64,000 bases of DNA from Alkalibacillus silvisoli (GCF_039521975.1 NZ_BAAACZ010000003.1:62001-126000), one strand, 5' to 3'. Shown: positions 15,011-24,698, counted from the first letter of the stretch. Notes: generated from the letters alone by a model not told the origin. Numbers and translations are program-made.

Positions 15011-17182
15011 ATGAGTTTACATACATTTTTTGACCGGAAAGAAGACGAAATCGGCGTTAAGTTAAATGATGTCCAACAAGAAGCAGTTCTCACAACAGAA
15101 GGTCCGCTTCTCTTGTTAGCTTCACCAGGTTCTGGAAAAACGACAACCATCATTATGCGGATTGGTTATTTAATCGAAAAGAAAGCTGTCGAGCCAACAC
15201 GGATTAAAGCTGTGACATTTAGCCGGGCATCAGCACTTGATATGAAGGAGCGTTATCAAGCCTTTTTCCCCAAGCTAGCACCGGTTGATTTTTCGACGAT
15301 TCATAGTTTAGCGTTCCAAGTTGTGCGTGAGTATTTATATAAACAAGGTGTCACTTATGAGTTGATTGAAGGGGAAATTGACAGGCCACAGTTCCATAAA
15401 CGGATGGTATTAAGAGACCTTTTCATGCAATTGAATGATGAGCACATTACGGATGATCAACTTGATGAGCTGTCGACTTATATTAGTTTAGTGAAAAATA
15501 AGCTCTTACCTGAGGAAAAGTGGCAGACGGTTGAATGTGACGTGCCTGCTGCGCTTGATATTTTGAAGCGGTATGAAGCATTTAAACAAGAAGCACCTGC
15601 TCATTTATTAGTAGACTTTGATGATATGCTGACGACCGCGAATGAAGCGTTTGAAAATGATCACAAGCTTTTAGCCAAATACCAACAGCAATATGACTAT
15701 CTGTTAACCGATGAGAGCCAGGATACATCAATGGTGCAACATGCGATTATTGAGAAGTTAGTTCGACAACATCAAAACTTATGTGTGGTTGCTGATGATG
15801 ACCAGTCGATTTATACGTGGCGAGCTGCTGAGCCACAATATTTGCTCGATTTTAAAAAGATTTACCCGAATGCGACAATCCTAATGATGGAGCAAAATTA
15901 TCGCTCCACAAAGGAAATCGTACAAACCGCTAACCAATTTATTAAACAAAATAAAAATCGCTATGATAAACATATGTTTACCGAAAACCGATCACATGAA
16001 AAAGTACAGCTGAAGTCATTTACTTTATATGATGAACAAGTCGAATATATCATCAAGCAGCTTAAGAGTGTGAACAATCACCATGATGTAGCGATTTTGT
16101 ATCGTAATAATGGGTCGTCTATTATACTGGCTGATGCGTTAAATGAAGCAGGAATTTCGTTTTACATGAAAGATCAGGACCAGCGCTTTTTTAATCATTG
16201 GGTCGTACAAGACATATTAAACTTCATGCGCCTAGCATATGATGTGTCACGAGTTGATGTATTTGAGCGGGTTTATTCGAAGTTTTACGGTTTTCTATCA
16301 AAACAACAAGTCGAACAAGTGCGACAAAATCCATCTCAACAATCTGTCTTTGAACGGTTAATAAAGTATGGGCACCTAAAAGATTTCCAAGTTAAAAAGT
16401 TTAAACAATATCAATTGATCTATCAAAATATACATGATTACTCGCCTAAAGAAGTGATTCGCCAAATTCGAAAAGATTTAGGCTATGAGAAAGTCATTAA
16501 AGACATGTGTAAGCGTCTTGGTTTTAATGAAGAAGGATTAATCGAAACATTGAATTTACTAGAGGTGATCGCAGAAAAGGCTGAAGATATGATTGCCTTT
16601 GCGAGGCGACTCCTACATTTAGAACAGTTAATGAAAGAGTCCAAGTTTAATAAACATCAAAATGCTGTGACTTTATCAACCTTCCATAGTGCGAAGGGGC
16701 TTGAATTCCAGTCTGTTTACATGGTCGATTTAATTCAAGGTGTTATTCCGTCGAGAACTGATTTGGAAGATTTCAAAGAAGGGAAAGTGGCATCAATCGA
16801 AGAAGCGGTACGTCTTTTTTACGTTGGGATGACTCGAGCAGAGACGAAACTAGAATTATTAACATATGAGCGCAAGTACAATGCGAAAGTCCAGCCGTCA
16901 AAGTTTTATTTTGATGTCGCGAGTTTAGTTAATCCATCTGAGAACAGACAAGTAAAAAAACAACATGTTGCAGTAAAGAAAAAACAATATAATCCTAATG
17001 CCATTCAGTCAGAAGACGAGATTTCTGTTGGGCTAATAGTGAAACACCGTGTGTTCGGAAAAGGTGAGATCGTGGATTATATGAGCGGTTCGATTATGAT
17101 TCAGTTTGAAAGTGATTTAAAGGAGCTAGCATTAAGTACTTGCCTTGATTATGGATTAATAGAATTAGTGAAGAATTATTAA
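15011..17182 (+). CDS. yjcD: UvrD/PcrA-type superfamily 1 DNA helicase (YjcD-like)
   Basis: This encodes 723 residues. I chose ATG 15011 because AGAAGGAG precedes it; the longer frame from 14936 reads through the repeat array. Motif I is 'LLASPGSGKTTTIIMRI', motif II 'YLLTDESQDTS', motif III 'CVVADDDQSIYTWRAA', motif IV 'EQNYRST', motif V 'STFHSAKGLEFQSVYMVDL', and motif VI 'RLFYVGMTRAETKLEL'. The C-terminal 60 residues (DEISVGLIVKHRVFGKGEIV...) form the small barrel of UvrD-like proteins. The closest match I recall is B. subtilis YjcD. It is probably a DNA-repair helicase. Confidence 0.87.
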   Translation: MSLHTFFDRKEDEIGVKLNDVQQEAVLTTEGPLLLLASPGSGKTTTIIMRIGYLIEKKAVEPTRIKAVTFSRASALDMKERYQAFFPKLAPVDFSTIHSLAFQVVREYLYKQGVTYELIEGEIDRPQFHKRMVLRDLFMQLNDEHITDDQLDELSTYISLVKNKLLPEEKWQTVECDVPAALDILKRYEAFKQEAPAHLLVDFDDMLTTANEAFENDHKLLAKYQQQYDYLLTDESQDTSMVQHAIIEKLVRQHQNLCVVADDDQSIYTWRAAEPQYLLDFKKIYPNATILMMEQNYRSTKEIVQTANQFIKQNKNRYDKHMFTENRSHEKVQLKSFTLYDEQVEYIIKQLKSVNNHHDVAILYRNNGSSIILADALNEAGISFYMKDQDQRFFNHWVVQDILNFMRLAYDVSRVDVFERVYSKFYGFLSKQQVEQVRQNPSQQSVFERLIKYGHLKDFQVKKFKQYQLIYQNIHDYSPKEVIRQIRKDLGYEKVIKDMCKRLGFNEEGLIETLNLLEVIAEKAEDMIAFARRLLHLEQLMKESKFNKHQNAVTLSTFHSAKGLEFQSVYMVDLIQGVIPSRTDLEDFKEGKVASIEEAVRLFYVGMTRAETKLELLTYERKYNAKVQPSKFYFDVASLVNPSENRQVKKQHVAVKKKQYNPNAIQSEDEISVGLIVKHRVFGKGEIVDYMSGSIMIQFESDLKELALSTCLDYGLIELVKNY

Positions 17183-17215
17183 CAACTGCAAAAGAGAATA
17201 TGGTAAAAATCAAGT

Positions 17216-17262
17216 AGGGGTTTCCTAAGGTCATGGAAATGGCTGAAGGACCCTTTTTTATT
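17216..17262 (+). terminator. Probable terminator after the UvrD-like gene
   Basis: An imperfect stem (AGGGGTTTCCT with AGGACCCTT) has a long loop and ends in a T run. Confidence 0.5.
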
Positions 17263-17276
17263 TTAAAGTAAAATTT

Positions 17277-17288
17277 CTCAATATTGAG
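17277..17288 (+). promoter_or_regulatory. Palindrome upstream of the ABC exporter operon
   Basis: The perfect 12-bp palindrome CTCAATATTGAG is about 90 bases before the start of the ABC ATPase gene. It is a candidate operator; no other evidence supports it. Confidence 0.3.
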
Positions 17289-17377
17289 TTTAGTTATGAT
17301 GTAAGTTTTGGTAATATAGAATTGTGTAAAAATATGTTTTTAGTCTGTGTTGAACTACTTAGAGGAGGTTTTTAATT

Positions 17378-18301
17378 TTGCCGAATGTTGCAATGGAATT
17401 AAATAATGTTCATAAAAAAATTGGCAAACACGAGATTATAAAAGGGGTGGACTTTTCCGTTCACAGTGGTGAAGTATTTGGGTTAATCGGCCCTAACGGA
17501 GCAGGTAAAACGACAACGATTCGCATGATGGTGGGTCTATTAAGTATCACAGAAGGTCAAGTTAAAATTCTGGGTAAGAGCATTCAATCAGAATATAGGG
17601 ACGCTATTAGTGAAGTCGGGGCTATTATAGAAAATCCAGAAATGTATCCGTTTATGAGTGGGTATAAAAACCTTAAACATTATGCTAGGATGCATCCAGG
17701 TGTAACGGATGAAAGAATTCAAGAAGTGATACAGTTAGTCGGCTTAGAGAAACGAATTAATGAGAAGGTGAAACGTTATTCACTTGGAATGCGTCAGCGA
17801 TTAGGAATTGCGCAAGCATTATTACATAAACCGTCTGTATTGATTTTGGATGAGCCGACTAATGGACTTGACCCTGCAGGCATTAGTGAAATTCGTCAGT
17901 ATATTAGAAGGCTAGCTGAAGATGAGAACATAGCAGTGATTATTTCAAGCCATCTATTATCGGAAATTGAGCTTATGTGTGATCGTGTTGGTATTATTCA
18001 ACATGGTAAAATGGTTAACTTTGAATCTATTGGAAAGTCAGATGATCAAGATGAAGATGTGATCAAACTTCAGTTAGATGTAACCCCGAAAGACAAGGCG
18101 CAAGAAATCTTGAAAGACCAGCTACAAATAGACTCAAGTATTCAAAAAGGCTTTCTATCATGTCAAATTGAAAAAGATCACGTTCCTTCAATTGTAAAGG
18201 TGTTAGTTGAACATGAAGTGGATGTTTACCAAGTTGTTTCAATGAAAGGAACGTTAGAAGATAAATTCTTTGAACTGACGGGAGAGAATGTCATTGAGTA
18301 G
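17378..18301 (+). CDS. ABC-2 type exporter, ATP-binding protein
   Basis: This encodes 307 residues from TTG 17378 (AGAGGAGG upstream; a later ATG at 17393 is possible). Walker A is GPNGAGKTTT (about 38-47), Q-loop region 'GAIIENPEMYP', signature 'YSLGMRQRLGIAQALL', Walker B 'VLILDEPTNGLDP', and H-loop 'VIISSHLLSEI'. The C-terminal about 90 residues are an accessory domain seen in BcrA-like antibiotic or peptide exporters. It overlaps the permease gene by 14 bases, so the two are translationally coupled. Confidence 0.9.
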   Translation: MPNVAMELNNVHKKIGKHEIIKGVDFSVHSGEVFGLIGPNGAGKTTTIRMMVGLLSITEGQVKILGKSIQSEYRDAISEVGAIIENPEMYPFMSGYKNLKHYARMHPGVTDERIQEVIQLVGLEKRINEKVKRYSLGMRQRLGIAQALLHKPSVLILDEPTNGLDPAGISEIRQYIRRLAEDENIAVIISSHLLSEIELMCDRVGIIQHGKMVNFESIGKSDDQDEDVIKLQLDVTPKDKAQEILKDQLQIDSSIQKGFLSCQIEKDHVPSIVKVLVEHEVDVYQVVSMKGTLEDKFFELTGENVIE

Positions 18302-19256
18302 TTTTATTAAACAAATTTATAATGAACATATTAAAATATATGTGAGAAAGCCAACTTGGGTTATGTACTTTATTTTGTTGGCGTTGGTGATTGGTATTGC
18401 AGCTGTAACACAAACAACAGATCTAACTAATAACCATGAAAACTGGGAACAAGCATTGGAAGAAGAAAATCAACAAAGCCAAGAGGTCATTCAAAACTTA
18501 AGGGAAGCCGATTTTAATAATGAACTGAGTATTCAGATGAACGAGCAAGCTATTGAACGTAACAATTATAGGCTAGAAAATGAGATTCCACCGAACGAAT
18601 ATGGTGCATGGTCATTTGTTGAGGATAACGTTTTTCTTCTCTCATTAGTTAGCTTATTCACGATTATTGTTGCTGCTGGAATTATCGCCAATGAATTTAA
18701 ATGGGGAACGATTAAGCTATTATTAATTCGACCTTTAACTAGAACGAAAATATTAATAACCAAATATATATCAGTCTTGTTATTTGCGTTATGGACTTTA
18801 GTGTTTGTCTGGGTTACTTCGTTAATTGTCGGGATGGCCTTCTTTGGATTTGAAGGTTTTACAGCTACAACAGTTGTGAATCGTCCAGATGGCGTCCAAG
18901 AAGTCACCTTATTCTCTGAAGTGATGAAGACTTATGGTTTTAGGCTAATTAATTTAGTGATGATGGCGACATTTGCCTTTATGATCTCAGCTGTCTTTAG
19001 ACAAAGCTCACTGGCGATTGGTTTAGCCATTTTCTTGATGTTTACAGGAAATACAATTGTAGAATTTTTCGCTGATCGTGATTGGGCGAAATATATCCTG
19101 TTTGCCAATACAGATTTACAGCAATTTAGTACAGGTAATATTATGTTTGAGGGGATGACGTTAGGCTTTTCAATTACGATGTTGATGGTTTATTTCGTGT
19201 TATTCTTAACTCTCGCTTGGACGTTCTTTACGAAACGTGATGTAGCGGGTGAATAG
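18288..19256 (+). CDS. ABC-2 type exporter, permease
   Basis: The 322-residue protein has six predicted membrane helices. Helix 1 is at about 22-42, then a long polar, Gln/Glu/Asn-rich extracellular loop (45-105) precedes the remaining five. The conserved 'FTIIVAAGIIANEFKWGTIKLLLIRPLTR' is the ABC-2 permease signature after helix 2. With the ATPase it forms a likely exporter of a peptide, lipid or antibiotic. GGGAGAG precedes the ATG. Confidence 0.87.
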   Translation: MSLSSFIKQIYNEHIKIYVRKPTWVMYFILLALVIGIAAVTQTTDLTNNHENWEQALEEENQQSQEVIQNLREADFNNELSIQMNEQAIERNNYRLENEIPPNEYGAWSFVEDNVFLLSLVSLFTIIVAAGIIANEFKWGTIKLLLIRPLTRTKILITKYISVLLFALWTLVFVWVTSLIVGMAFFGFEGFTATTVVNRPDGVQEVTLFSEVMKTYGFRLINLVMMATFAFMISAVFRQSSLAIGLAIFLMFTGNTIVEFFADRDWAKYILFANTDLQQFSTGNIMFEGMTLGFSITMLMVYFVLFLTLAWTFFTKRDVAGE

Positions 19257-19296
19257 CTTTGGAATGGGTCTAGTTTAAGTATAGTGATCTTTATAG

Positions 19297-19335
19297 AATC
19301 CAGTCATGAACGAATCGTTTCATGGCTGGATTTTT
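19297..19335 (+). terminator. Intrinsic terminator of the ABC exporter operon
   Basis: A 14-bp stem (AATCCAGTCATGAA with TTCATGGCTGGATT, one G-U) is followed by a run of Ts. Confidence 0.85.
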
Positions 19336-19587
19336 AACGAGAATAAAGTAAACGATAAACCAACCCTAGTCCACAACTACTAGAAACCTTCGTAATACGA
19401 AATATCATACTATAGTAACAGCATGGTGTTGAGGCTTTGTATTGCAAGACCTAAAGCGCATTTATTATTTAATCTATAAAACTATTATCCTAATAATAGA
19501 ATATTCTAAAAATAATGAAAACTAATCATGACAACCTAATTCTTCCAATCTATAATAGTAACTAATTAATAGATTGGAGGGTTTTTT
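19336..19587 (+). other. Upstream region of the M4 protease gene
   Basis: There is no coding sequence. The promoter is near the 3' end (next entry). The first 190 bases contain nothing I can name apart from AT-rich tracts and one GC-richer segment around 19405-19455. Confidence 0.4.
19528..19580 (+). promoter_or_regulatory. SigA-type promoter with overlapping inverted repeat
   Basis: -35 ATGACA (19528-19533), 17-base spacer, -10 TATAAT (19551-19556). An inverted repeat spans the -10 and the ribosome site: CTTCCAATCTAT at 19542-19553 and ATAGATTGGAGG at 19569-19580. If transcription starts near 19563 only the right arm is in the RNA, so a DNA operator is more likely than an RNA hairpin. Confidence 0.6.
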
Positions 19588-21264
19588 ATGAAGAGAATGA
19601 GAAGGACGACATCTGTTGTATTAGCAACAACGTTATTATTTGGCGGCGTCCAGACTAGTTACGCTATCATAGAAGGAGACCTTCAAGCACCACATGATAC
19701 ATCACAACAGAAAGTTACTGAACTTCAAGATCATGTACCAATTTTCGTGCAAGAGAAACAAACAGAGCGTTTTGAAAGCAGTGATGTTGAAAGTGCTAAA
19801 TCTTATTTGAGTCAGAAAAAGGGTGACCTTGGGATCCAATCAGTAGATGATGACTTAAAAGTAAAAGACGTTGAAGAAGACGAGCTTGGTATGACGCACA
19901 TTCGCTTTATCCAAAAGCAAAATGGTATACCGATTGAAGGAACAGAAGTGATTGTTCATTTTAATGACCAAAATGAAGTTGTTTTGATGAATGGCCACGT
20001 TAGTGATCACCAATCGGTCGGAATGCTTAACACGTATGCTACATTAAGTGAGAACGAGGCAATTGAGAACGCTAAAACCTCAGTAGAAGCCCCTGATGAA
20101 TTATCATATGAACCAGAATCTGAACTCGTTATTTATCCGTTTGACGGTGAAAACCATTTAGCACATAAAGTGAATGTCAACTTCATGTCAGATGATCCTG
20201 GTAATTGGTTTGTTTATATCGATGCTCATAATGGACAAGTCATTGATCAGTATAATGCTATTCACCCTATTGAAGAATATGAAGATGCAATGGAAGGTCA
20301 TAAAGGTGTTGGGACAGGTGTACACGGTGAACATCGTGGGGATCTTCATATGTCACGTGTAAAGCCAGATAATGGTGGTACAGTGTTTATGTTAGCAGAC
20401 CATTCGCATGATGGGTTAGAAGGCATCTATACGTATGATCATAACACGGGTGATTTAGCTGAAAATAATAGTGCATCATTTAAAGATGAATATCACCATC
20501 CTGCTGTAGATGCTCACTACAATTCTGAAATAGTTTATGAGTATTATAAAGAAGAACATGACCGCAATTCATTAGATGATGAAGGTATGGCGATTATTTC
20601 TTACGTAAACTATGGAACTGATTTTAATAATGCGTTTTGGAATGGGCGCCATATGACATATGGTAATGGAGATGGTGATTTTATGGTGCCATTATCAGCT
20701 GGTCTAGATGTGGCTGCACATGAAATGACGCATGGTGTAATTACTAATACGGCTAATCTGGTTTACCGTTATCAGCCAGGTGCATTAAATGAAGCTTATG
20801 CTGATATCTTTGGTGCGATTATTGATGATGAAAATTGGGAGATTGGTGAGGATATTATGGGTCCAGGTGCTATTGAAGATGGACGTACAGCTTTACGTAG
20901 CTTGAGTGACCCTAGTAAATTCCCAGTGAATGAAGAGTATATAGAGTATGGAGATGGTGATGGGATGTATCCATCTCATATGGATGAATATTATGATCTA
21001 CCACTTCACTTAGATAATGGTGGTGTACACATTAACTCATCTATAATTAACCACGCTGCTTATTTGACTGCTCAAGAAATTGGGCGTGATGCATTAGGGC
21101 AAATCTATTACCGTGCGCTTGTACATTATTTAACACCAAACTCTGACTTCGATGAAGCTCGTCAAGTTATTGTACAATCAGCAGTTGATTTATATGGTGA
21201 GGATAGTGATGAAGCATTGGCTACTGCTAGTGGCTTTGATCAAGTAGGAATATATGAAGAATAA
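19588..21264 (+). CDS. M4 family neutral metalloprotease (thermolysin-like), secreted
   Basis: This encodes 558 residues: signal peptide (about 1-26, ending near SYAI), an FTP/PepSY propeptide (about 60-225), then the mature enzyme. The zinc site is H378-E379-x-x-H382 with the third ligand E402 in 'ALNEAYADIFG'; the catalytic histidine region 'NGGVHINSSIINHAAYL' is also present. Mature-domain motifs match bacillolysin/thermolysin. The protein is rich in Asp and Glu, as expected for an exoenzyme working in salt. Role: degradation of extracellular protein. The gene stands alone between two terminators. Confidence 0.95.
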   Translation: MKRMRRTTSVVLATTLLFGGVQTSYAIIEGDLQAPHDTSQQKVTELQDHVPIFVQEKQTERFESSDVESAKSYLSQKKGDLGIQSVDDDLKVKDVEEDELGMTHIRFIQKQNGIPIEGTEVIVHFNDQNEVVLMNGHVSDHQSVGMLNTYATLSENEAIENAKTSVEAPDELSYEPESELVIYPFDGENHLAHKVNVNFMSDDPGNWFVYIDAHNGQVIDQYNAIHPIEEYEDAMEGHKGVGTGVHGEHRGDLHMSRVKPDNGGTVFMLADHSHDGLEGIYTYDHNTGDLAENNSASFKDEYHHPAVDAHYNSEIVYEYYKEEHDRNSLDDEGMAIISYVNYGTDFNNAFWNGRHMTYGNGDGDFMVPLSAGLDVAAHEMTHGVITNTANLVYRYQPGALNEAYADIFGAIIDDENWEIGEDIMGPGAIEDGRTALRSLSDPSKFPVNEEYIEYGDGDGMYPSHMDEYYDLPLHLDNGGVHINSSIINHAAYLTAQEIGRDALGQIYYRALVHYLTPNSDFDEARQVIVQSAVDLYGEDSDEALATASGFDQVGIYEE

Positions 21265-21271
21265 CTAAGCA

Positions 21272-21315
21272 ATACGCTGCCTTAAGGTCATAAACAGTGA
21301 CTTTGAGGCAGTTTT
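21272..21315 (+). terminator. Intrinsic terminator of the protease gene
   Basis: A stem CTGCCTTAAGGTCA / TGACTTTGAGGCAG with two G-U pairs has a 7-base loop and is followed by TTTTT. Confidence 0.8.
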
Positions 21316-21412
21316 TACTTTTAAATGGGTTATATTTTCATATTGTCATGTTCACTCTCTCTATTTAATAAATTGAATATAAGAGGTCAAAGCGTGAATG
21401 GGAGAGAAGCTC

Positions 21413-22285
21413 ATGACTAAACGAAACGAACCGAAAGTTTTTCAAATGGATGATGAGCTTGTTCAAGATTTTATCGGTCATAAATATTGGTATTACTTAA
21501 AAAGCTTCACGAATATGAAAAGAAAGCAGTCGAAGTTGTCATGGAATTTCGCTGCGTTTTTACTTGGAATTGCTTGGTTGGCTTTTCGGAAGATGTATCG
21601 ACACGCTGCTGCATTTGGAGTGATTATAGCTGTTTTAATAGGGTTGATGGTCTTTCGTCAAGTACATGAACAATCACCAGAACAGTTTTGGGTTGTAGTA
21701 GTAGGCGTATTGTTACTTACTCATTTAATAATTGGTTTTCTCGGCAATCATTATTATATGTACCACGTTTATCGTCATGTGAAAGTTATCGCCTATACAC
21801 CTGTCTCGCGTGAGAAACAAGTAAAAGGGGCCGAGCAAACTGGGCGGACATCCTTAATATCAAGTGTGTCAGCCATTTTAACCTTAGCGGTAGTTGGATT
21901 AATGTATTTTGTTGTAGTTGATATAGTGAATGAGGAGTGGGGAGAAGTACAACCAGCAAGTGTTGACCCAAAAGAACAAGAACTTCTTACATCAGTCGAT
22001 ATTGTCACTCAGTCTACATTTACTGAAGGTGGAAGGACTATTGGTGAGGTGTTTGAAGAGCAGTTTATGTTTGGTGAGTGGCAAATGAATGAGCTTGAAA
22101 GTGTCATAGAAGAAGCGGTCTATACAGGCACATTACTTGAGCAAGAAGAAGTTCATCAGGTGACGATCGTGTTTGAGGTGAATCCTAATACATATGATGT
22201 GGCTATGTCTGAAGTGCTTTTAGATGGTTATTTATTAACAAGTGTAGAAGCGAGGGACTTATTTAGTAATTTATTTAAATCCTAA
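21413..22285 (+). CDS. DUF2628 domain membrane protein
   Basis: The 290-residue protein's N-terminal half is the DUF2628 pattern: 'FIGHKYWYYLKSF..MKRKQSKLSWNFAAFLLGIAWLAFRKMYRHA', followed by hydrophobic helices at about 65-85, 90-110 and 150-170. The extracytoplasmic C-terminal about 110 residues are acidic and unassigned. I chose ATG 21413 (GGAGAG six bases upstream) over ATG 21398. The function of the family is unknown. Confidence 0.75.
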   Translation: MTKRNEPKVFQMDDELVQDFIGHKYWYYLKSFTNMKRKQSKLSWNFAAFLLGIAWLAFRKMYRHAAAFGVIIAVLIGLMVFRQVHEQSPEQFWVVVVGVLLLTHLIIGFLGNHYYMYHVYRHVKVIAYTPVSREKQVKGAEQTGRTSLISSVSAILTLAVVGLMYFVVVDIVNEEWGEVQPASVDPKEQELLTSVDIVTQSTFTEGGRTIGEVFEEQFMFGEWQMNELESVIEEAVYTGTLLEQEEVHQVTIVFEVNPNTYDVAMSEVLLDGYLLTSVEARDLFSNLFKS

Positions 22286-22426
22286 ATTGCAATAGTAAAT
22301 GCAACACCCTTTGTGAAACCGCTATCGATCTTATTATAATGAACCCATAAATCTAGATACGAAATAAGGAGATGTTAAAGTGAATTTATGGATCCATTAT
22401 ATGGTGACATAGATTAAACCGTAAGA

Positions 22427-24043
22427 TTAATGATCCACATAACTGGTGTTCATTAAAATAACCCCCCGACCGTCTGGATCTTTAATCCTAACTCCTTCTT
22501 TGTTCCGGCAATCATTTTCAGGTGATTTTTCTTGATAACCCATAGAATGTAACCTATTCGTTATTTCTTCTATCTCACTTTGTTCTCTAATATAGAAAAC
22601 TAACATATTATCACCAGACGCTGGTTGATATGAATCTCCCTCAACGTGCGCTGTGATTTCTAGATGATAGGAAGCATTAGTTGGACCAAAAATCACCCGC
22701 TTATCCTGCTGTGTGAATTCTGCTAATCTTATTAACCCAATACCCTTTTCGTAAAAATCAATTGAGTCTTTAAATTTATCCGTTTGTCTTGTAACCCGAA
22801 TTTGTGCTGTGGCAGGACTTGTCTTCACACTGTGATTTTTATTCAACTGTTCAGCTTCAGAGAAAGATTTATATATAAACCAAGCAACTACTGGGAATGG
22901 TATTACAAGCACTAAAAATAAATATTCTGTTTGGACGAATTCGGCTAGAACTCCTGCCAATACATAACCTATTGGCATTAACGAATTATTTATAGCAAAA
23001 AATGCACTTAATTCACGACTTCTAGATTCAGTTGTTGTTTGTCTTTGAAGGTGTGTTTCTAAGTAAACATTCAAAACTCCACTTGCAATACCAGCTAATG
23101 CTAGCATCGCAAAACCTACCATTATATTAGTTACAAATCCTAAGGGGGCAATTATAAACCCAATAATAATAGACAATAATACGGAAGGTTTTTTTACTTT
23201 TTTGGACTTAATTAAAAAAACAACCATCAATGCCCCAGCAAGAGATCCAAAGCCCCATACAGCTTGCAAAATTCCACTTATCCATTCTGTATTATGCAAA
23301 GCGTACGTACTCCAAGCAGCAATATAAATGGCAAATCCACTAAATAAAAGTTGTTGTACTACTGTTCCGTATAGTAAGTATCTTAAAGGCTTGTTACCAC
23401 GTACACTTGTGAAACCAGTGAGGAGGTTTTTTGTATTAAGTTTTGTTGTGTCGTCCTTCCTAGTTCTATCACGAATTGAAAGCTCCAAAACAGCTGATAA
23501 ACCTGTCAAAATAGCACAGATATACCATATGCCATCTATCCCAACTAGGTATATAATGATACCGGCAATTGCGGGTGCAATTAATTGTGAAGTTTGTCCT
23601 AACGATTCCTGAAAACCAATGGCCTTATCTAGTCTATCCTCTAAAACCGTCTCCTGCACCAGAGATCGAGATGCAGCATCGGTAGAACCTACACCAGCCG
23701 ATATTATTATACGACAGAAAAGTACTATCCATGCCTGTTCTACACCCACAAAAGAGAATGAGATAGCAAGTAATAAGAATAACAAGCAAAGTCCACCGTC
23801 AACTATGGCTAACAGTTTCCCACGAGGATATCGATCAGCTAACCATCCGGCTATAGGAGATATTAACAAAGAAACAGCAGCACCTATTCCAATAACAATA
23901 CTACCGGTTAATAGGCTTTGTTCTTCAGATAATGACCACCAAATTAATGAATAAAAGAATAATACAGCGCTAAACTGCGAAAAAAAAGTGCTACTCCAAA
24001 GTTTAAAAAAATCACCTTTAAGTAACCATCTATAATTCTTCAT
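22427..24043 (-). CDS. MFS efflux transporter fused to a VOC (glyoxalase-fold) domain
   Basis: This encodes 538 residues in one uninterrupted frame. Residues about 1-400 are a 12-helix MFS exporter of the macrolide-efflux type ('GSIVIGIGAAVSLLISPIAGWLADRYPRGKLLAIVDG'). Residues about 415-535 form a VOC domain: 'AQIRVTRQTDKFKDSIDFYEKGIGL', 'YHLEITAH', 'NMLVFYIREQSEIEEITNRLHSMGY', 'IKDPDGRGVILMN'. This is close to the stand-alone YycE-type VOC protein. VOC proteins bind or modify small toxic compounds, so the fusion may couple drug binding to export. AAAGGTAGG precedes the ATG. Confidence 0.85.
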   Translation of the reverse strand: MKNYRWLLKGDFFKLWSSTFFSQFSAVLFFYSLIWWSLSEEQSLLTGSIVIGIGAAVSLLISPIAGWLADRYPRGKLLAIVDGGLCLLFLLLAISFSFVGVEQAWIVLFCRIIISAGVGSTDAASRSLVQETVLEDRLDKAIGFQESLGQTSQLIAPAIAGIIIYLVGIDGIWYICAILTGLSAVLELSIRDRTRKDDTTKLNTKNLLTGFTSVRGNKPLRYLLYGTVVQQLLFSGFAIYIAAWSTYALHNTEWISGILQAVWGFGSLAGALMVVFLIKSKKVKKPSVLLSIIIGFIIAPLGFVTNIMVGFAMLALAGIASGVLNVYLETHLQRQTTTESRSRELSAFFAINNSLMPIGYVLAGVLAEFVQTEYLFLVLVIPFPVVAWFIYKSFSEAEQLNKNHSVKTSPATAQIRVTRQTDKFKDSIDFYEKGIGLIRLAEFTQQDKRVIFGPTNASYHLEITAHVEGDSYQPASGDNMLVFYIREQSEIEEITNRLHSMGYQEKSPENDCRNKEGVRIKDPDGRGVILMNTSYVDH

Positions 24044-24286
24044 AAGAACCTACCTTTTGAATCTTTTATAAACCGTTACTAATAGGTTTCAAATCGTAAA
24101 TAGTTTTTAGTAAATCTGAAGTATCATGTGTTGTTTTAATAACGATGTAGATCATCTTTTCTTTTCAAATTTTTTTATAATTAAATGGTATCAGTTATGG
24201 TAAATAAATACAACATAGAAAATTGAATTTATCGAATTTTTAAATAATAGTCTACATAACCTAACCAATATTGGAAAAAGTAGAAT
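24044..24286. other. Intergenic region upstream of the MFS-VOC gene
   Basis: A very AT-rich stretch that should hold the MFS-VOC promoter on the minus strand. No clear operator or RNA structure is visible. Confidence 0.3.
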
Positions 24287-24652
24287 ATGTTGAATCCTTT
24301 AGTTAAGCGAAACCAATTCGAGCGCTACCTTGACATTATTAGTGTGGAAGATGTTAAGCAATTCAAGCCAACATCCGCAGCGTATTCATGTGTCTTAGAC
24401 AGATTTTCCGTTCATAGGAAAGAGGTTTTATCATTTAACCCATGGGATATTAGCGGTGCCAATAACTTTGGCTTTCGTACAGCGTGGGTCAACCGTCAGA
24501 ATGGGATATGTGCCAGATACAGTTATCCGGGACTTAACAGAATTGCAGGGACTTGTTTGATTAAGGAGAGGGTTATTTCTCATAAGCGTCTAAATAATAA
24601 GGAAGTAGTAATCCCCATTAAAATGGGGGTTTTTACGAGGGAGCAAGAATAA
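24287..24652 (+). pseudogene. Haloacid dehalogenase-type hydrolase, C-terminal fragment
   Basis: The reading frame opens in mid-domain: 'MLNPLVKRNQFERYLDIISVEDVKQFKPTSAAYSCVLDRF' and 'VLSFNPWDISGANNFGFRTAWVNR' match the middle and end of L-2-haloacid dehalogenase (HAD) enzymes. The conserved SN-W-D motif is changed to FN-P-W-D. The N-terminal half with the nucleophile Asp is missing, and no ribosome site is present. After about residue 90 the similarity stops. It is a gene remnant, not a functional enzyme. Confidence 0.75.
24612..24634 (+). terminator. Terminator after the dehalogenase remnant
   Basis: A stem CCCCATT/AATGGGG has a two- to four-base loop followed by TTTTT. Confidence 0.7.
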
Positions 24653-24698
24653 CCTGAGACGATTTTTGATGCAACTTCCGCGCTACATCAAAAGTGTC

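Noticed and set aside
19542..19580. RNA hairpin hiding the ribosome site of the M4 protease
   Set aside because: The left arm overlaps the -10 box, so it would not be transcribed from the promoter seen. It is kept only as an alternative if an upstream promoter exists.
22380..22412. Tiny 10-codon ORF behind a good Shine-Dalgarno (AAGGAG)
   Set aside because: Too short to support without expression or conservation data; it could be a leader peptide or a chance match.
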